Below, piece after piece: positions 16,879 through 25,389 of a DNA stretch of 64,000 nucleotides. A program made the translations under genes and the position numbers. Position 1 is the stretch's first letter. Every line of letters starts with the position of its first letter. This stretch comes from Saccharococcus thermophilus. GTDB taxonomy: Bacteria > Bacillota > Bacilli > Bacillales > Anoxybacillaceae. Location: assembly GCF_011761475.1 (NCBI RefSeq), contig NZ_JAASRS010000001.1, positions 1,426,001 through 1,490,000 on the forward strand, given 5' to 3'. A model generated the notes under the pieces. It saw only the letters and a program-made list of their open reading frames with translations, did not search any database and had not been told where the DNA came from.

Positions 16879-17292
16879 ATGGAACTGATTGCACTTGGTT
16901 ACTTAGGCAGCGTATTTTGGTTGCTGAAAGGAACAACGCCGGCGCAAAAACGATGGATTGGCGGCATGTTTTCCCTTCTCATCGCGATTTTTGTCATTGG
17001 TTCATTATGGATCCGCTATCAAACAGGATTTTTCCATTTTAGCCGCATGGAATGGTACAACACAGATGGTTCCATTCCGCTTGGGAAATGGGCTGTGCCG
17101 TGGTATATCGTATTCGTCCTTTTACTGCTTTTGCTTATATTATTTCGCTTTATCCAGAAAATAAAGACGATGCCTGCGAATAAACGATGGCTTCCTTTTG
17201 TTCTCGCTGTTTTCTTTACACTTGTTTATCTTTCCGCTGCTTATTTTTCACTGTTTTTCGTTGCTTTCCTGTTTTTTCCGTTCGCGCCGTAA
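16879..17292 (+). CDS. Membrane protein with four predicted segments, unknown function
   Basis: A 137-residue hydrophobic protein with four segments: LGYLGSVFWLL, WIGGMFSLLIAIFVIGSLW, AVPWYIVFVLLLLLLILF and WLPFVLAVFFTLVYLSAAYFSLFFVAF. AAAGGAG precedes the ATG at normal spacing. A strong terminator follows directly, so it is a single-gene unit. I do not recognise the family and neighbours give no hint. Confidence 0.7.
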   Translation: MELIALGYLGSVFWLLKGTTPAQKRWIGGMFSLLIAIFVIGSLWIRYQTGFFHFSRMEWYNTDGSIPLGKWAVPWYIVFVLLLLLLILFRFIQKIKTMPANKRWLPFVLAVFFTLVYLSAAYFSLFFVAFLFFPFAP

Positions 17293-17296
17293 TAAG

Positions 17297-17343
17297 AAAA
17301 AATCGGGGATGTATTTTGCCAGAAAGAAAGCCCCGATTTTTTG
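17297..17343 (+). terminator. Terminator of the four-segment membrane protein gene
   Basis: AAAATCGGGG (17299-17308) pairs with CCCCGATTTT (17331-17340) and is followed by TTG after the T-run. It lies seven bases after the stop. Confidence 0.85.
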
Positions 17344-17403
17344 TTTAGACTGCTTCTGAATTTTCATTCGAAGTATGCAGAATCCAATACGAAGGAGGCA
17401 AGC

Positions 17404-17901
17404 ATGGACAAATTATCAAAAGCGTTATTTAGTATGGTCGCTGCTGTATTCATCATTTTCACCGTTATCGTTATCGGGGCAATATATATTTTCCAGCAAG
17501 ATGAGCTGTTATCAGAGGATAATAGTATGGATCCGCCTACAGCGAAATTAATCATAAATAATGAAGAATATATATTACGTTTAAGTGCCCACAAATGGAA
17601 AGTAGGAAATAGCATCTCTGAAAATAAGAATATAAACGTTTATGCTTTCGGGCAAAAGGAAAGTCCGATACAACTAAAGAAAGAACAGACCGCGAAACTG
17701 CGGTTTATTCAATATCAAGAATTTCATCTTAAGGAAATAAAAATTTACTTATGGAAAAATGAAAAGCATAAAGAAGAACTGACGGTAAAGGAAAATAATA
17801 CGTTCATGATCCTAAATAGCCCAGGAAATTACGTACTCGAACTTAAGATCAAGAGCAACCTGGGCAATGCTCAATATATCAGAAACATTGCTATTATATA
17901 A
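17404..17901 (+). CDS. Membrane-anchored protein with extracytoplasmic domain, unknown function
   Basis: About 165 residues. The start at 17404 follows a perfect AAGGAGG; the longer upstream frame does not. One N-terminal membrane anchor (SMVAAVFIIFTVIVIGAIYIF) is followed by a mostly beta, lysine-rich domain exposed outside the cell, ending in NYVLELKIKSNLGNAQYIRN, which resembles the end of an immunoglobulin-like strand pattern. No catalytic motif is visible and I do not recognise a family. It may be a Bacillus-specific surface protein. Confidence 0.65.
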   Translation: MDKLSKALFSMVAAVFIIFTVIVIGAIYIFQQDELLSEDNSMDPPTAKLIINNEEYILRLSAHKWKVGNSISENKNINVYAFGQKESPIQLKKEQTAKLRFIQYQEFHLKEIKIYLWKNEKHKEELTVKENNTFMILNSPGNYVLELKIKSNLGNAQYIRNIAII

Positions 17902-18142
17902 TGGGCATTATTGCCCAAGGGGTTCACTTGTGGGAGAGAAAACACACAAAACAACATAGCTAGCTATTAGCAGATCCGTTCATGTATAACTTCTAGGATT
18001 ACTGCGGCATAAATGGTTGATATTAGTTCGGAATGAGGGGTTTTGATGCCACTTGCCGCAGCTGTGACAAAAATTATCTTGCAAAATGACAGGACAGCTA
18101 GCTTAATCGAACACCGAGTCACCTAAGAACGGTGCGTCTTTT
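17902..18142. other. Intergenic region without a recognised gene
   Basis: No open frame or RNA motif is convincing here. The stretch at 18100-18140 has a weak CACCG and CGGTG stem followed by T-rich sequence, which could terminate rightward transcripts. Confidence 0.35.
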
Positions 18143-18517
18143 TTATTTTTTGCCCAGGTTTTCTATATACTCTTCATTTGCTTCATCAATCTTATCTGAA
18201 GCTTCCTTGGCAGGAAGCAAAACGTACTTATTGTTTTCTTTTTGATAGGTAGCGGTTACTTCCTTTGAATCCACGTAATATAGGAGCCAAATTAATTCGC
18301 CTTTGTTATAAACCACAATGCCCGTTTCATTTCTTTTTATTTCGGGTTTATTCTCACTTTTTAGCCTCTCATTTTCTAATTCAATAACTTGATTGATAGC
18401 AGAATCATATTTTTCTTTTTGGATAGATTTAGTTTTTTCATAATCATCTTTACAGGCTGACAAAAAGCTCAACGAAAGTATAAGGACAACTAATGGTTTA
18501 AATCTCATTCTGTTCAC
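18143..18517 (-). CDS. Small lipoprotein, unknown function
   Basis: A 124-residue lipoprotein: signal peptide RFKPLVVLILSLSFLSAC with lipobox LSAC, then a short charged mature domain (KSIQKEKYDSAINQVIELENERLKSE as a helix, followed by strands around VVYNKGELIWLLYYVDSKE). The start may be the first ATG or the one nine bases later; both keep the signal peptide. It is a single gene. The family is not recognised; similar short lipoproteins are common in Bacillaceae. Confidence 0.7.
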   Translation of the reverse strand: MNRMRFKPLVVLILSLSFLSACKDDYEKTKSIQKEKYDSAINQVIELENERLKSENKPEIKRNETGIVVYNKGELIWLLYYVDSKEVTATYQKENNKYVLLPAKEASDKIDEANEEYIENLGKK

Positions 18518-18565
18518 CCTTTAATCTTTTAGACATTTAGCGTGTTAAGAAAAAGTTTCATTTAA

Positions 18566-18979
18566 CTAACCACGTTCCATCGTATACGAGGCACCGCGCG
18601 TTTGTTTTAAAAAACCGGAAATTCCGTTTCGGTGATAAGGCATGCGCTGCTCCGCTGTTTCGACATCGACCCATTGCACTTCAACAATATTTTCATCTCC
18701 CTGCATAAGCGGAGGAGCTTGAACGATCGTTCCGCGAAACGTGATAAAAAAGACATGATTACCGTCCATAAACACTTCGTTAAGGGCAACGATATCATGA
18801 ACGTCCACGTCATATCCCGTTTCCTCTTTTACCTCGCGAATCGCCGCTTCCCGCAACGTTTCTCCTTTCTCGACTCCCCCGCCGGGAAGCGACCACGTTC
18901 CCCGTTTGTTGTATACCATCAATACTTTTTGTTCTTTTTCATCGTATAAAAGCACATACACCACATCAACTCGCTTCAT
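18566..18979 (-). CDS. NUDIX hydrolase
   Basis: A 137-residue NUDIX pyrophosphatase. The full Nudix box is present as [18 protein letters not shown] then KEETG, with both metal-binding glutamates, preceded by WSLP. The substrate cannot be assigned; the length and [21 protein letters not shown] start resemble MutT/YtkD-like nucleotide sanitising enzymes. Its ATG overlaps the stop of the upstream alpha/beta hydrolase (ATGA), so translation is coupled. Confidence 0.88.
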   Translation of the reverse strand: MKRVDVVYVLLYDEKEQKVLMVYNKRGTWSLPGGGVEKGETLREAAIREVKEETGYDVDVHDIVALNEVFMDGNHVFFITFRGTIVQAPPLMQGDENIVEVQWVDVETAEQRMPYHRNGISGFLKQTRGASYTMERG

Positions 18980-19914
18980 TGTCGCTCTCCTTTCTGCAAT
19001 TGCCGCAAAAATGCCAATACTTTCGCCGTATATTCATCCGGATACATTTCAAAACTTTTCACATGTTTTGCCTTTTCCATCAGCCATAGCCGAAACACAT
19101 CGGAATGGGTGCGGTACATTTTCACGCTTTCTTCATACGGAATCGATGGATCGTCCTTGCTGTGGATAAACAAAACCGGCCGCGGCGCAATAGCATCGAC
19201 TGCGTGAATCGGCGATGATTCGCCTAAATCTAAATCAGCCAACGCAGGAATTATGGTCATGATTAAATATGTAAACGGCACGTTCGGCAAATGCGTCCAC
19301 ACCGGCATGTTTGTTCGCAAATAGGATGCCAGGTCGCTAAACGGACTGTCAGCAATTACGCCTTTGACATCGCGGTCGAGCGCCGCCGCCAAAACCGAGG
19401 TGGCCGCCCCCATTGAAACCCCGTACAGCGCGATCGGTTCTGAATAATGATGTTTCGCATAGTCAATGACGCCAAGCAAATCGTATTTCTCTTTGACGCC
19501 GAGTGTAATCATGTCGCCTTCCGATTCCCCGCTGGCGCGAAAATCGAACATAATGACGCGATATCCCTCGTTGACAAGCCTTTTTGCGAGCGGCAGAAAC
19601 GGAACGTTGGACTGATGGCGGTTGCCGCCGTATCCATGTGAAAAAATCACGGTCATTTTCGCCTGTCCGTGCGGCGCAATGATCCAGCCTCTTAATTTCG
19701 TTCGTTCATCTTTGCTGATAAACGTGACATTTTTATAACTTAGCCCGTAATCTTTTGGCGTCTCGACAATCGGCTGGCGTTCTTTATGGGTTAGCTGCCA
19801 GCCGACATGGACGGAAATGCCGACGCAAGCCAATATCGCTAAAACAAGAAGGCTAATCAGTGCCGGAAGCCACCAGCGTCGCACTTTTCTGCGCGGCTCG
19901 AGCTGCAGTTCCAT
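18976..19914 (-). CDS. Alpha/beta hydrolase with N-terminal membrane anchor (YqkD-like)
   Basis: A 312-residue hydrolase. The N-terminal segment [19 protein letters not shown] anchors it to the membrane, followed by an alpha/beta fold. The oxyanion region is [13 protein letters not shown], the nucleophile elbow GVSMGA (Ser), the acid is in [16 protein letters not shown] (Asp), and the catalytic His is probably in EKAKHVKSF. It resembles Bacillus YqkD and related DUF1749/BAAT-like hydrolases. The substrate is unknown. It is first in a two-gene operon with the NUDIX hydrolase. Confidence 0.85.
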   Translation of the reverse strand: MELQLEPRRKVRRWWLPALISLLVLAILACVGISVHVGWQLTHKERQPIVETPKDYGLSYKNVTFISKDERTKLRGWIIAPHGQAKMTVIFSHGYGGNRHQSNVPFLPLAKRLVNEGYRVIMFDFRASGESEGDMITLGVKEKYDLLGVIDYAKHHYSEPIALYGVSMGAATSVLAAALDRDVKGVIADSPFSDLASYLRTNMPVWTHLPNVPFTYLIMTIIPALADLDLGESSPIHAVDAIAPRPVLFIHSKDDPSIPYEESVKMYRTHSDVFRLWLMEKAKHVKSFEMYPDEYTAKVLAFLRQLQKGERQ

Positions 19915-20074
19915 TTTCTCCCCCTCCTTAATTGATTATACTTAAATATTAAGAATAGTAGAAATTTATCTTACAAACAAATCCCCGCTCCGCCATATTG
20001 GCTAAGCGAGGAACATCGCATTCATTTTCCATACGTCATGGTGCCATCGGATCTCTCGCATAACAGATGCGTTA

Positions 20075-20180
20075 CTATTCTAACAGCTCCCGCAACTCGG
20101 CAACATATTCACTTGAGCCGGTGGCAATCAGACGGTTGCTCTTATGCAGTTTTGTATCCCCGTACAAAACGATCGATCAT
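20075..20180 (-). pseudogene. Possible frameshifted small ORF downstream of the DUF5680 gene
   Basis: On the reverse strand, MIDRFVRGYKT continues after a one-base shift near 20148 as HKSNRLIATGSSEYVAELR to a stop at 20075, giving about 35 residues. The composition is protein-like and the length is consistent with one extra base, but there is no good ribosome binding site and no known family. It may be only chance. Confidence 0.3.
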
Positions 20181-20196
20181 TTTTGCGGCTCTGGGA

Positions 20197-20676
20197 TCAC
20201 GGTATGATCAGACCGCCGCTGTAACGTAACTCATACACTTTTTCTCCTGCGATCAAAATACGCTCTTCCCCACAAAAGCGTTCCCATGTGCCTTCATAAT
20301 CATTTTGATATGTATACGGACCATCTTGCCATTGACGCGGACCGCGATATGGCGCTTGCATGTCCACTGATCGGAGCGCCTTGCGTAAAAACGCATAAAC
20401 AGAAGCTACTTGTTCCCGCGGCAAGCTGGGAATAACGATACCGCCTGAATATACCATCGACCATATTGGCCTCTCTTTTTCTTCCACTACTTCTTGCCCG
20501 GCGAAAAAAACGGAGCCGAAATAAATATCGCGGTATAAATAGTCTCCCTTCTGATATTCCAGCTGCTTTGCCCCATTCCATAAAGAAGGGACCGACGTAT
20601 CATTCGTCTCGGAAGCGTATGTCTGCTTTTTTGCTTCTACTAGAAAATCAACGAAATTTCCCTTGTCTCTTCCCAT
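20197..20676 (-). CDS. DUF5680 family protein
   Basis: About 159 residues. It has the DUF5680 pattern: FVDFLVEAKKQTYA at the start, KQLEYQKGDYLYRDIYFGSVFFAGQE in the middle, PIWSMVYSGG, and a C-terminal YRGPRQWQDGPYTYQNDYEGTW plus LIAGEKVYELRYSGG. The family is found across Firmicutes and has no assigned function. GGAAGGAG stands before tandem TTG and ATG; I use the ATG. It is a single gene on this strand. Confidence 0.75.
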   Translation of the reverse strand: MGRDKGNFVDFLVEAKKQTYASETNDTSVPSLWNGAKQLEYQKGDYLYRDIYFGSVFFAGQEVVEEKERPIWSMVYSGGIVIPSLPREQVASVYAFLRKALRSVDMQAPYRGPRQWQDGPYTYQNDYEGTWERFCGEERILIAGEKVYELRYSGGLIIP

Positions 20677-20751
20677 CAATGTTTCTCTCCTTCCTCTAAC
20701 AAGCTATATATGGTTGATTATATCGAATTGTACTCACCTTATTCATCAATA

Positions 20752-20782
20752 AAACAGAGCCGTCGCAAAAACGGCTCTGTAT
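20752..20782 (-). terminator. Terminator of the acyl-CoA operon
   Basis: ACAGAGCCGT pairs with ACGGCTCTGT around a 6-base loop, and on the reverse strand is followed by TTTTATT. It lies 12 bases beyond the dehydrogenase stop. Confidence 0.85.
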
Positions 20783-20790
20783 CATCTCCA

Positions 20791-22464
20791 TTATGAAGGA
20801 GATAACTGCTTCTGTTCATGAATAATGATTTCAAAATGGCGAACAGAAAGCATCTGTTCATCCACTAAATGACGATTCCAAATGTGCTGCAAAAAGAGCT
20901 GGGCAATCAAGCAATTCCGTTCATTTTCTTGCGCACGCTCAAGGGCGACGACGCTTAAATAAATGTCACACAGGCGGTTGGCGATTTTTTTCGCATGGAA
21001 TGTTTGCACCTCTTCCGGTTGGCCGGCAAGCTGTTTCAACGCTTCCACAAGTTCGTGCATTCCTTGCTTCACTGGGCCGGCAAGCGGCTCTACATCGGCG
21101 GAAAGGGTAGAAAGCGCCTTCGTCATTTTGGCAATAAACTGCTCATGAACGCGGTATTTGCGCATTAACCGCAATACTTCCAGTCCTAAAATGTTGGCCG
21201 TCCCTTCCCATACCGTCAGCACTTGCGCGTCGCGAAGCAAGCGCGGTGTCACAAAATCTTCGATATATCCGTTGCCGCCGTGCATTTCGATTGCTTCATG
21301 GGCAAAGGCAATCGCTTCTTCAGCGGTGCGCATCTTGAGCAAGGCGATGAGAAGACGGTTCCACGCTTTTTCGTCCTCCGTCGCTTCATCCGGCGCAGTC
21401 ATGACGCGGTCGAACAAGGAAATCATTTCAAAGCAGGCGCTCGTTTGCACTTCTTGCCTTGCCGTCAAATTGGCGAGCGTTTCTCTAACCATCGGATAGT
21501 CGGTTAGTTTATGGCCGAAGGCAGTGCGGTTGGCGGCATACTGTTTTGCCTCCTCTAACGCCCGCTTCATAATGCCGATCGACCCGACCGCATTGCAGAC
21601 GCGCGACAAGTTTAACGCTTCCATCATATAATAGAAGCCTTTTTTCGGATCGCCGATGACATACGCTTTCGCTCCGTCAAAGACCACCTCTGCGGATGGC
21701 ACGGCGCGCACTCCGAGCTTATCTTTCAGACGGCGGATTTGGATGCCGTTTAGCGTGCCATCTTCGTTGCGCCAAGGAACAAGAAATAAGCTCAGCCCTT
21801 TTGTTCCCGGCTCGCTCCCATCGAGGCGCGCCAGAACGGTGGCGACACCGCAGCGGCCGGCGTTGCTGGCAAAATATTTTTCCCCATACAGCTTGTAATG
21901 ATCGCCGCACGGAACGGCGCGCACCGCATTGGCGCCAACATCAGAGCCGCCCTGGCGTTCCGTTAAAAAAGTGGCGCCTTCATACAGCTCGACTTCCCCG
22001 GTAGAGATCACATGCGGCAAATATTTCTTCTTCAACTCCTCATCGGCAAAATGCTCAAGCAAATAGGCGGTGGCCATGGTCAACGTCACCGGGCAATAAA
22101 AACCTGTCTCCACCTGCGACAATAGGTAGCCTTGTGCGTACGAATAGATGTAATTCCCTTTCCGTCCCAGCTCAGGAATCGGCTTATGGACATAGCCGAC
22201 GATTCCTGTTTCATACGTTTGTTTCGCCGTCTGCTCGTAACCTTCATTGACCCATACTTCGGAAATATCGTTGCCAAAGCGATCGTATTTGATCAGCCGA
22301 GGCTGTCCTTCCCGGTCGGTGTGCACGGCGCGGCGGTCAATATCGGTCATGCAAAGCTGATAGAATTGTTCCAGCTTTTCTTCGGCATAGGCATACAGCT
22401 CCTCATCTAAATACTTTTTCAAGTTGGCGAGTAAATTCGGATCAACGTCGCGCAGCCGTCTCAT
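20791..22464 (-). CDS. Acyl-CoA dehydrogenase (AidB-like, 557 residues)
   Basis: A flavin-dependent acyl-CoA dehydrogenase of the longer AidB/FadE-like type. Signatures are ATFLTERQGGSDVGAN (FAD loop), LKDKLGVRAVPSAEVVFD, NRTAFGHKLTDYPMVRE and the second signature IEMHGGNGYIEDFVTPRLLRDAQVLTVWEGT. The AidB subgroup has Y-x-R-x-G-type variation, and its substrate is usually uncertain. The start overlaps the ligase gene by 23 bases. Along with the CoA ligase and the MerR regulator it forms a fatty-acid or branched-acid breakdown operon. Confidence 0.9.
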   Translation of the reverse strand: MRRLRDVDPNLLANLKKYLDEELYAYAEEKLEQFYQLCMTDIDRRAVHTDREGQPRLIKYDRFGNDISEVWVNEGYEQTAKQTYETGIVGYVHKPIPELGRKGNYIYSYAQGYLLSQVETGFYCPVTLTMATAYLLEHFADEELKKKYLPHVISTGEVELYEGATFLTERQGGSDVGANAVRAVPCGDHYKLYGEKYFASNAGRCGVATVLARLDGSEPGTKGLSLFLVPWRNEDGTLNGIQIRRLKDKLGVRAVPSAEVVFDGAKAYVIGDPKKGFYYMMEALNLSRVCNAVGSIGIMKRALEEAKQYAANRTAFGHKLTDYPMVRETLANLTARQEVQTSACFEMISLFDRVMTAPDEATEDEKAWNRLLIALLKMRTAEEAIAFAHEAIEMHGGNGYIEDFVTPRLLRDAQVLTVWEGTANILGLEVLRLMRKYRVHEQFIAKMTKALSTLSADVEPLAGPVKQGMHELVEALKQLAGQPEEVQTFHAKKIANRLCDIYLSVVALERAQENERNCLIAQLFLQHIWNRHLVDEQMLSVRHFEIIIHEQKQLSPS

Positions 22465-23971
22465 CGTGCTTCCCCCTTAACACTTGTTTTAACACCTTTC
22501 CTGTCGCGTTGCGCGGCAGTTCCTCGATCTGCTCATATAAGCGCGGAATTTTATAATCAGCGATCTTCCCTTTAAGAAAACGCTTGCAATTTTCCGCAAG
22601 GTTTTCTAGCGGTCTGGCGGCAACGACAAACGCTTTTGCCGTTTCTCCCCATTCCGGATGCGGAACGCCGACGATTGCGGCATCGATAATGTCCGGATGC
22701 GTTCGCAGCACATCTTCCACTTCTTTCGGATAGATGTTGACACCGCCGGAAATAATGATGTCTTTTTTGCGATCGACCACCCAAATATAGCCGTCTTCAT
22801 CGCGGCGGGCCAAATCGCCGGTATAGACCCAGCCGTCTTTGATCGTTTCTTTCGTCTTTTCTTCATCTTTATAATAGCCTTTCATCACGCTTTCCCCGCG
22901 CAGGACAATTTCGCCGATTTCCCCCGGTGGCACTTCCTTCCCTTGGTCATCGACGATTTTCACTTCGCAGTGAAGGGCGGCGTATTTGCCGACGCTGCCG
23001 GCTTTTGCGGCGTGCTCTTCCGGCGACAAGTACGTTCCGTTCGGACCCGCTTCGGTGAGTCCGTACAAACACATGAGGCGGTCAGTGCGAAACTGGCTGG
23101 CGATAAACAGTACTTCGTTTCGCGACAGCGGCGCTCCTCCATACGTCCAATAGCGGACAGAAGAAAGGTCGCATTCATGCAAGCGCGGATGCTTGGCAGT
23201 CAGCAAGTAGGCAACAGGCGCGCCAAAAAAGTGAGTAATTTCGTGCTGTTCAACAAGCTGGAGCAATGTTTCTGGAGAAAACTCTGATGCCAGTACATGG
23301 GTGGCGCCGACATACGTGCCGCCGACAAAAAACAAATGCAACGGTGCGGAATGGCTGAGAGGCATCATATGCAAAAGGCGGCTGTGGCGGTCCATTTTCG
23401 TCTCGATGACCATCATCGTCGCGACGGCAAAAATGTTGCGGTGCGTAAACAGTACTCCCTTCGGCCGTCCTGTCGTTCCCGATGTGTACAAAATCGTTGC
23501 TTCATCCTCTTCGTTCAGCGGGCAAACGATCGGATTGGGCGCCCCTGCCGCTACCAAGTCAGCCATGGATACCCATCCATCGGCTGCTTCTCCCGTTTTG
23601 ATCCAAATGACATTCCCTTGTCCTATAAGCGGGGAAAGCTGCCCGCAAATCCATTCATGGGCGATCACCGTTTTTGCATCACTATGGTCGATGATATATT
23701 TTACTTCCGCAGCGGTTAATCGCGCGTTGACCGGAACGACAATGGCGCCAAGGCGAAGCACGGCAAAATACGCAAACACAAATTCTTTTGTATTCGGCAA
23801 ATACAAAATGACTTTATCGCCTTGGCGAATGCCAAGCCGGGAAAGCGACGAAGCCAGGCGGTTGACCGTCCGGTCCACTTCCGCGTACGAAAGCTCTATG
23901 TCTCCGTCAATAAACGCAGTTTTATCCGGAAATTTTCTCGCATTGCGGGCAAGAAGCTCCGAAATGTTCAT
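22442..23971 (-). CDS. Acyl-CoA synthetase (AMP-forming, long- or medium-chain)
   Basis: A 509-residue class I adenylate-forming ligase that activates a carboxylic acid to its CoA thioester. Motifs in order: ATILYTSGTTGRPKGVLFTH (P-loop), MMPLSHSAPLHLFF, MCLYGLTEAGPNG (A5), VYTGDLARRDEDGYIWVVDRKKDII (A7-A8 hinge), NIYPKEVEDVL and the catalytic lysine in PRNATGKVLKQVL. It supplies the dehydrogenase encoded immediately downstream. Its start overlaps the MerR gene by four bases (ATGA). The acid substrate is not determined by sequence. Confidence 0.92.
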   Translation of the reverse strand: MNISELLARNARKFPDKTAFIDGDIELSYAEVDRTVNRLASSLSRLGIRQGDKVILYLPNTKEFVFAYFAVLRLGAIVVPVNARLTAAEVKYIIDHSDAKTVIAHEWICGQLSPLIGQGNVIWIKTGEAADGWVSMADLVAAGAPNPIVCPLNEEDEATILYTSGTTGRPKGVLFTHRNIFAVATMMVIETKMDRHSRLLHMMPLSHSAPLHLFFVGGTYVGATHVLASEFSPETLLQLVEQHEITHFFGAPVAYLLTAKHPRLHECDLSSVRYWTYGGAPLSRNEVLFIASQFRTDRLMCLYGLTEAGPNGTYLSPEEHAAKAGSVGKYAALHCEVKIVDDQGKEVPPGEIGEIVLRGESVMKGYYKDEEKTKETIKDGWVYTGDLARRDEDGYIWVVDRKKDIIISGGVNIYPKEVEDVLRTHPDIIDAAIVGVPHPEWGETAKAFVVAARPLENLAENCKRFLKGKIADYKIPRLYEQIEELPRNATGKVLKQVLRGKHDETAARR

Positions 23972-24357
23972 TCATCCAATCCCTCCAATTCGTGCAATCT
24001 CTTTTCAAAATCCACTAGCATCGCTTCCATCTCCTCTTTCAGCTGCACGAGATCGTCGATCCGCTCGTTCACCTCCTTTATTTTCTGCCTTCCATATTCA
24101 ATCGTTCTTTCCAGCTGTTTCCGTCCGGTGCGGTCTTGATCAAAAAGCGAAATCATTTCGTGGATTTCCTCAAGTGAAAAGCCAAAGCGCTTGCCGCGCA
24201 AAATCAGCTTTAATTTCGCGCGTTCCTTTTTTGTATACAGACGCTGCCCCGATTCCGTGCGAATCGGCGCAATCAGACCACGCTCTTCATAATAGCGGAT
24301 CGTCCGTGTGCTAATATCAAATTCCTGTGCTAACTGGGAAATCGTTAAGTAATGCAT
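23968..24357 (-). CDS. MerR-family regulator of the acyl-CoA operon (LiuR-like)
   Basis: A 129-residue MerR protein. The N-terminal winged helix is LTISQLAQEFDISTRTIRYYEERGLIAP with wing RLYTKKERAKLKLIL, followed by a long dimerisation coiled coil (about 75-120). There are no Cys residues in a metal-binding pattern, so the signal is probably not a metal. MerR proteins of this subgroup (LiuR type) often control branched-chain acid or fatty-acid catabolism. It is the first gene of the operon with ligase and dehydrogenase, so it is likely autoregulated through the site at 24394-24422. Confidence 0.88.
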   Translation of the reverse strand: MHYLTISQLAQEFDISTRTIRYYEERGLIAPIRTESGQRLYTKKERAKLKLILRGKRFGFSLEEIHEMISLFDQDRTGRKQLERTIEYGRQKIKEVNERIDDLVQLKEEMEAMLVDFEKRLHELEGLDE

Positions 24358-24393
24358 GGTGTTCCCTTCTATCTTTTTAATTTTATGAATTTT

Positions 24394-24422
24394 ATTTTAA
24401 TTTACGTTTACGTTAATGTCAA
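24394..24422 (-). promoter_or_regulatory. Promoter and probable MerR operator of the acyl-CoA operon
   Basis: Read on the reverse strand, TTGACA (24417-24422) and TAAAAT (24394-24399) are 17 bases apart. The spacer contains TTAACGTAAACGTAA, a near-symmetrical sequence placed as MerR family operators are, between the -35 and -10 boxes. Regulator identity is inferred from adjacency. Confidence 0.65.
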
Positions 24423-24467
24423 CTAAGTTTTTAGCTCTGTTATCGCTTGTTGTTGATTTTCGACCAA

Positions 24468-24495
24468 AAGAAAAACCACCTTCTTTAAGGTGGCT
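24468..24495 (-). terminator. Leftward terminator
   Basis: CCACC and GGTGG flank TTCTTTAA; on the reverse strand the stem CCACCTTAAAGAAGGTGG is followed by TTTTTCTTTT. It would stop reverse transcripts coming from the IS remnants before the MerR promoter. Confidence 0.6.
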
Positions 24496-24623
24496 CCTCT
24501 CATTGACTGTAAGTGGGGAATTTTATTCCGGCTATATATCATCGGCTTTAACACTGTGGAGTGAACCTTCGAAAGTAGACATGTATAAAGGTACCCATAC
24601 AGAAAATAAAAAGGAGCCGATAC

Positions 24624-24835
24624 ATGTATACGAAAAGAAGAACCTATTAAAGTTACTCACCAGAATGGAAAATTGGAGCAGTCTAAAGAGCCTCGACAGG
24701 AGAAAGTGTAAAGGTGATTGTACACCACCTTGATATTACTGATCCTAACTATATTTATAAGTAGATTGAGCAATCTGGAACGTATGGGAAGTAGGCTTAA
24801 AAAGAAAAATCGGGAATCATCTCCAAGATAATTTA
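24624..24835 (+). pseudogene. Decayed IS3-family (IS150-like) OrfA remnant
   Basis: From an ATG at 24624 behind AAGGAG the pieces MYTKRRTY, then in another frame ESVKVIVHHLDITDPNYIYK, a stop, IEQSGTYGK and KRK can be joined. This spacing of HxLDI, IYKWI, YG and GLKRK matches the helix-turn-helix region of IS3-family OrfA. At least two frameshifts and three stops are present. No OrfB region remains. Confidence 0.5.
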
Positions 24836-24879
24836 TTGATTTATATCAAATTATTCTTATGTTTATTAATCATTGATTT

Positions 24880-25095
24880 GGTACCGTCAAGAATTTTGTG
24901 TGATGATTAAGATATATAGGGTATCTCTGAAATAAATTTGGATAGATGGGAGGATTTGTCCTCTCTTATTTTGTTAATTGTAACGTTCTTCAATATTCGT
25001 TGGAGGGCTTCATAAGCTTCAGCAATTCCCCGTAACTTTCGCCCTGTACATTTCTCATTAAAGTCTTGGTCTGTAATTATAATAGGACAGTACAT
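24880..25095 (-). pseudogene. IS256-family remnant: right end and transposase C-terminus
   Basis: The sequence GGTACCGTCAAGAATTTTGT at 24880 equals the right terminal repeat of the intact IS256 element read inward. On the reverse strand, DQDFNEKCTGRKLRGIAEAYEALQR matches the intact transposase C-terminus (QDFNEKWAGRKLRGFAEAQEALQR). The rest of the element is gone. The remnant is in opposite orientation to the intact copy. Confidence 0.88.
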
Positions 25096-25097
25096 AA

Positions 25098-25131
25098 GAA
25101 GGTCGGAGTCTTACTCCGCCTTCTTTTTTAT
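25098..25131 (+). terminator. Terminator-like hairpin beside the IS remnant
   Basis: GAAGGTCGGAGT pairs with ACTCCGCCTTC with one mismatch and is followed by TTTTTTA on the plus strand. A related GACGGAG and CTCCGCC hairpin occurs at 25242-25266; the gene they serve is unclear. Confidence 0.55.
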
Positions 25132-25241
25132 CCACTTACTTGCATAGCACCTCATATTTAACACCATACTCCCTGCACCAAGCCTCCAGCTTTTCTTTTA
25201 GTTCCGGTGAAACAATTAGCCGGATATGAATATGTAATAAA
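25132..25241 (-). other. Fragment of a small reverse ORF
   Basis: The reverse strand encodes IRLIVSPELKEKLEAWCREYG followed by VKYEVLCK and a stop at about 25141. The segment looks like the end of a small helical protein, but no start with a ribosome binding site is visible. Probably a gene remnant next to the toxin locus. Confidence 0.3.
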
Positions 25242-25270
25242 TTAAGACGGAGTGGGAGCTCCGCCTTTTA

Positions 25271-25360
25271 TCACATTGCTTTTGCGATTTCGACCAATAA
25301 ATTCATTAGCAATGCCATCATTTGAACGAGAATATAACTAATAGCCGCGTTTTGAATCAT
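25271..25360 (-). CDS. Putative 29-residue hydrophobic peptide
   Basis: A short reverse ORF: MIQNAAISYILVQ then a methionine and leucine-rich stretch ending in LLVEIAKAM. It forms one amphipathic or membrane-spanning helix. The upstream sequence AAAGAAAAAGG is a weak ribosome binding site. It lies 29 bases downstream of the putative immunity gene at 25390 and on the same strand, so could be co-transcribed. No family is recognised; it might be part of the toxin and immunity cassette or a chance ORF. Confidence 0.4.
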   Translation of the reverse strand: MIQNAAISYILVQMMALLMNLLVEIAKAM

Positions 25361-25389
25361 CGAATAACCTTTTTCTTTACATTATTACC

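Noticed and set aside
17902-18142. A possible regulatory RNA between two small genes
   Set aside because: Only a weak stem is visible and no known RNA motif.
23301-24314. A 337-codon plus-strand open frame
   Set aside because: It is antisense to the acyl-CoA ligase and MerR genes, which have full family motifs, and its protein is serine- and arginine-rich without domains.
24416-24733. 105-codon plus-strand frame
   Set aside because: Composition and position show it reads across the terminator and the decayed IS3 piece in a wrong frame.
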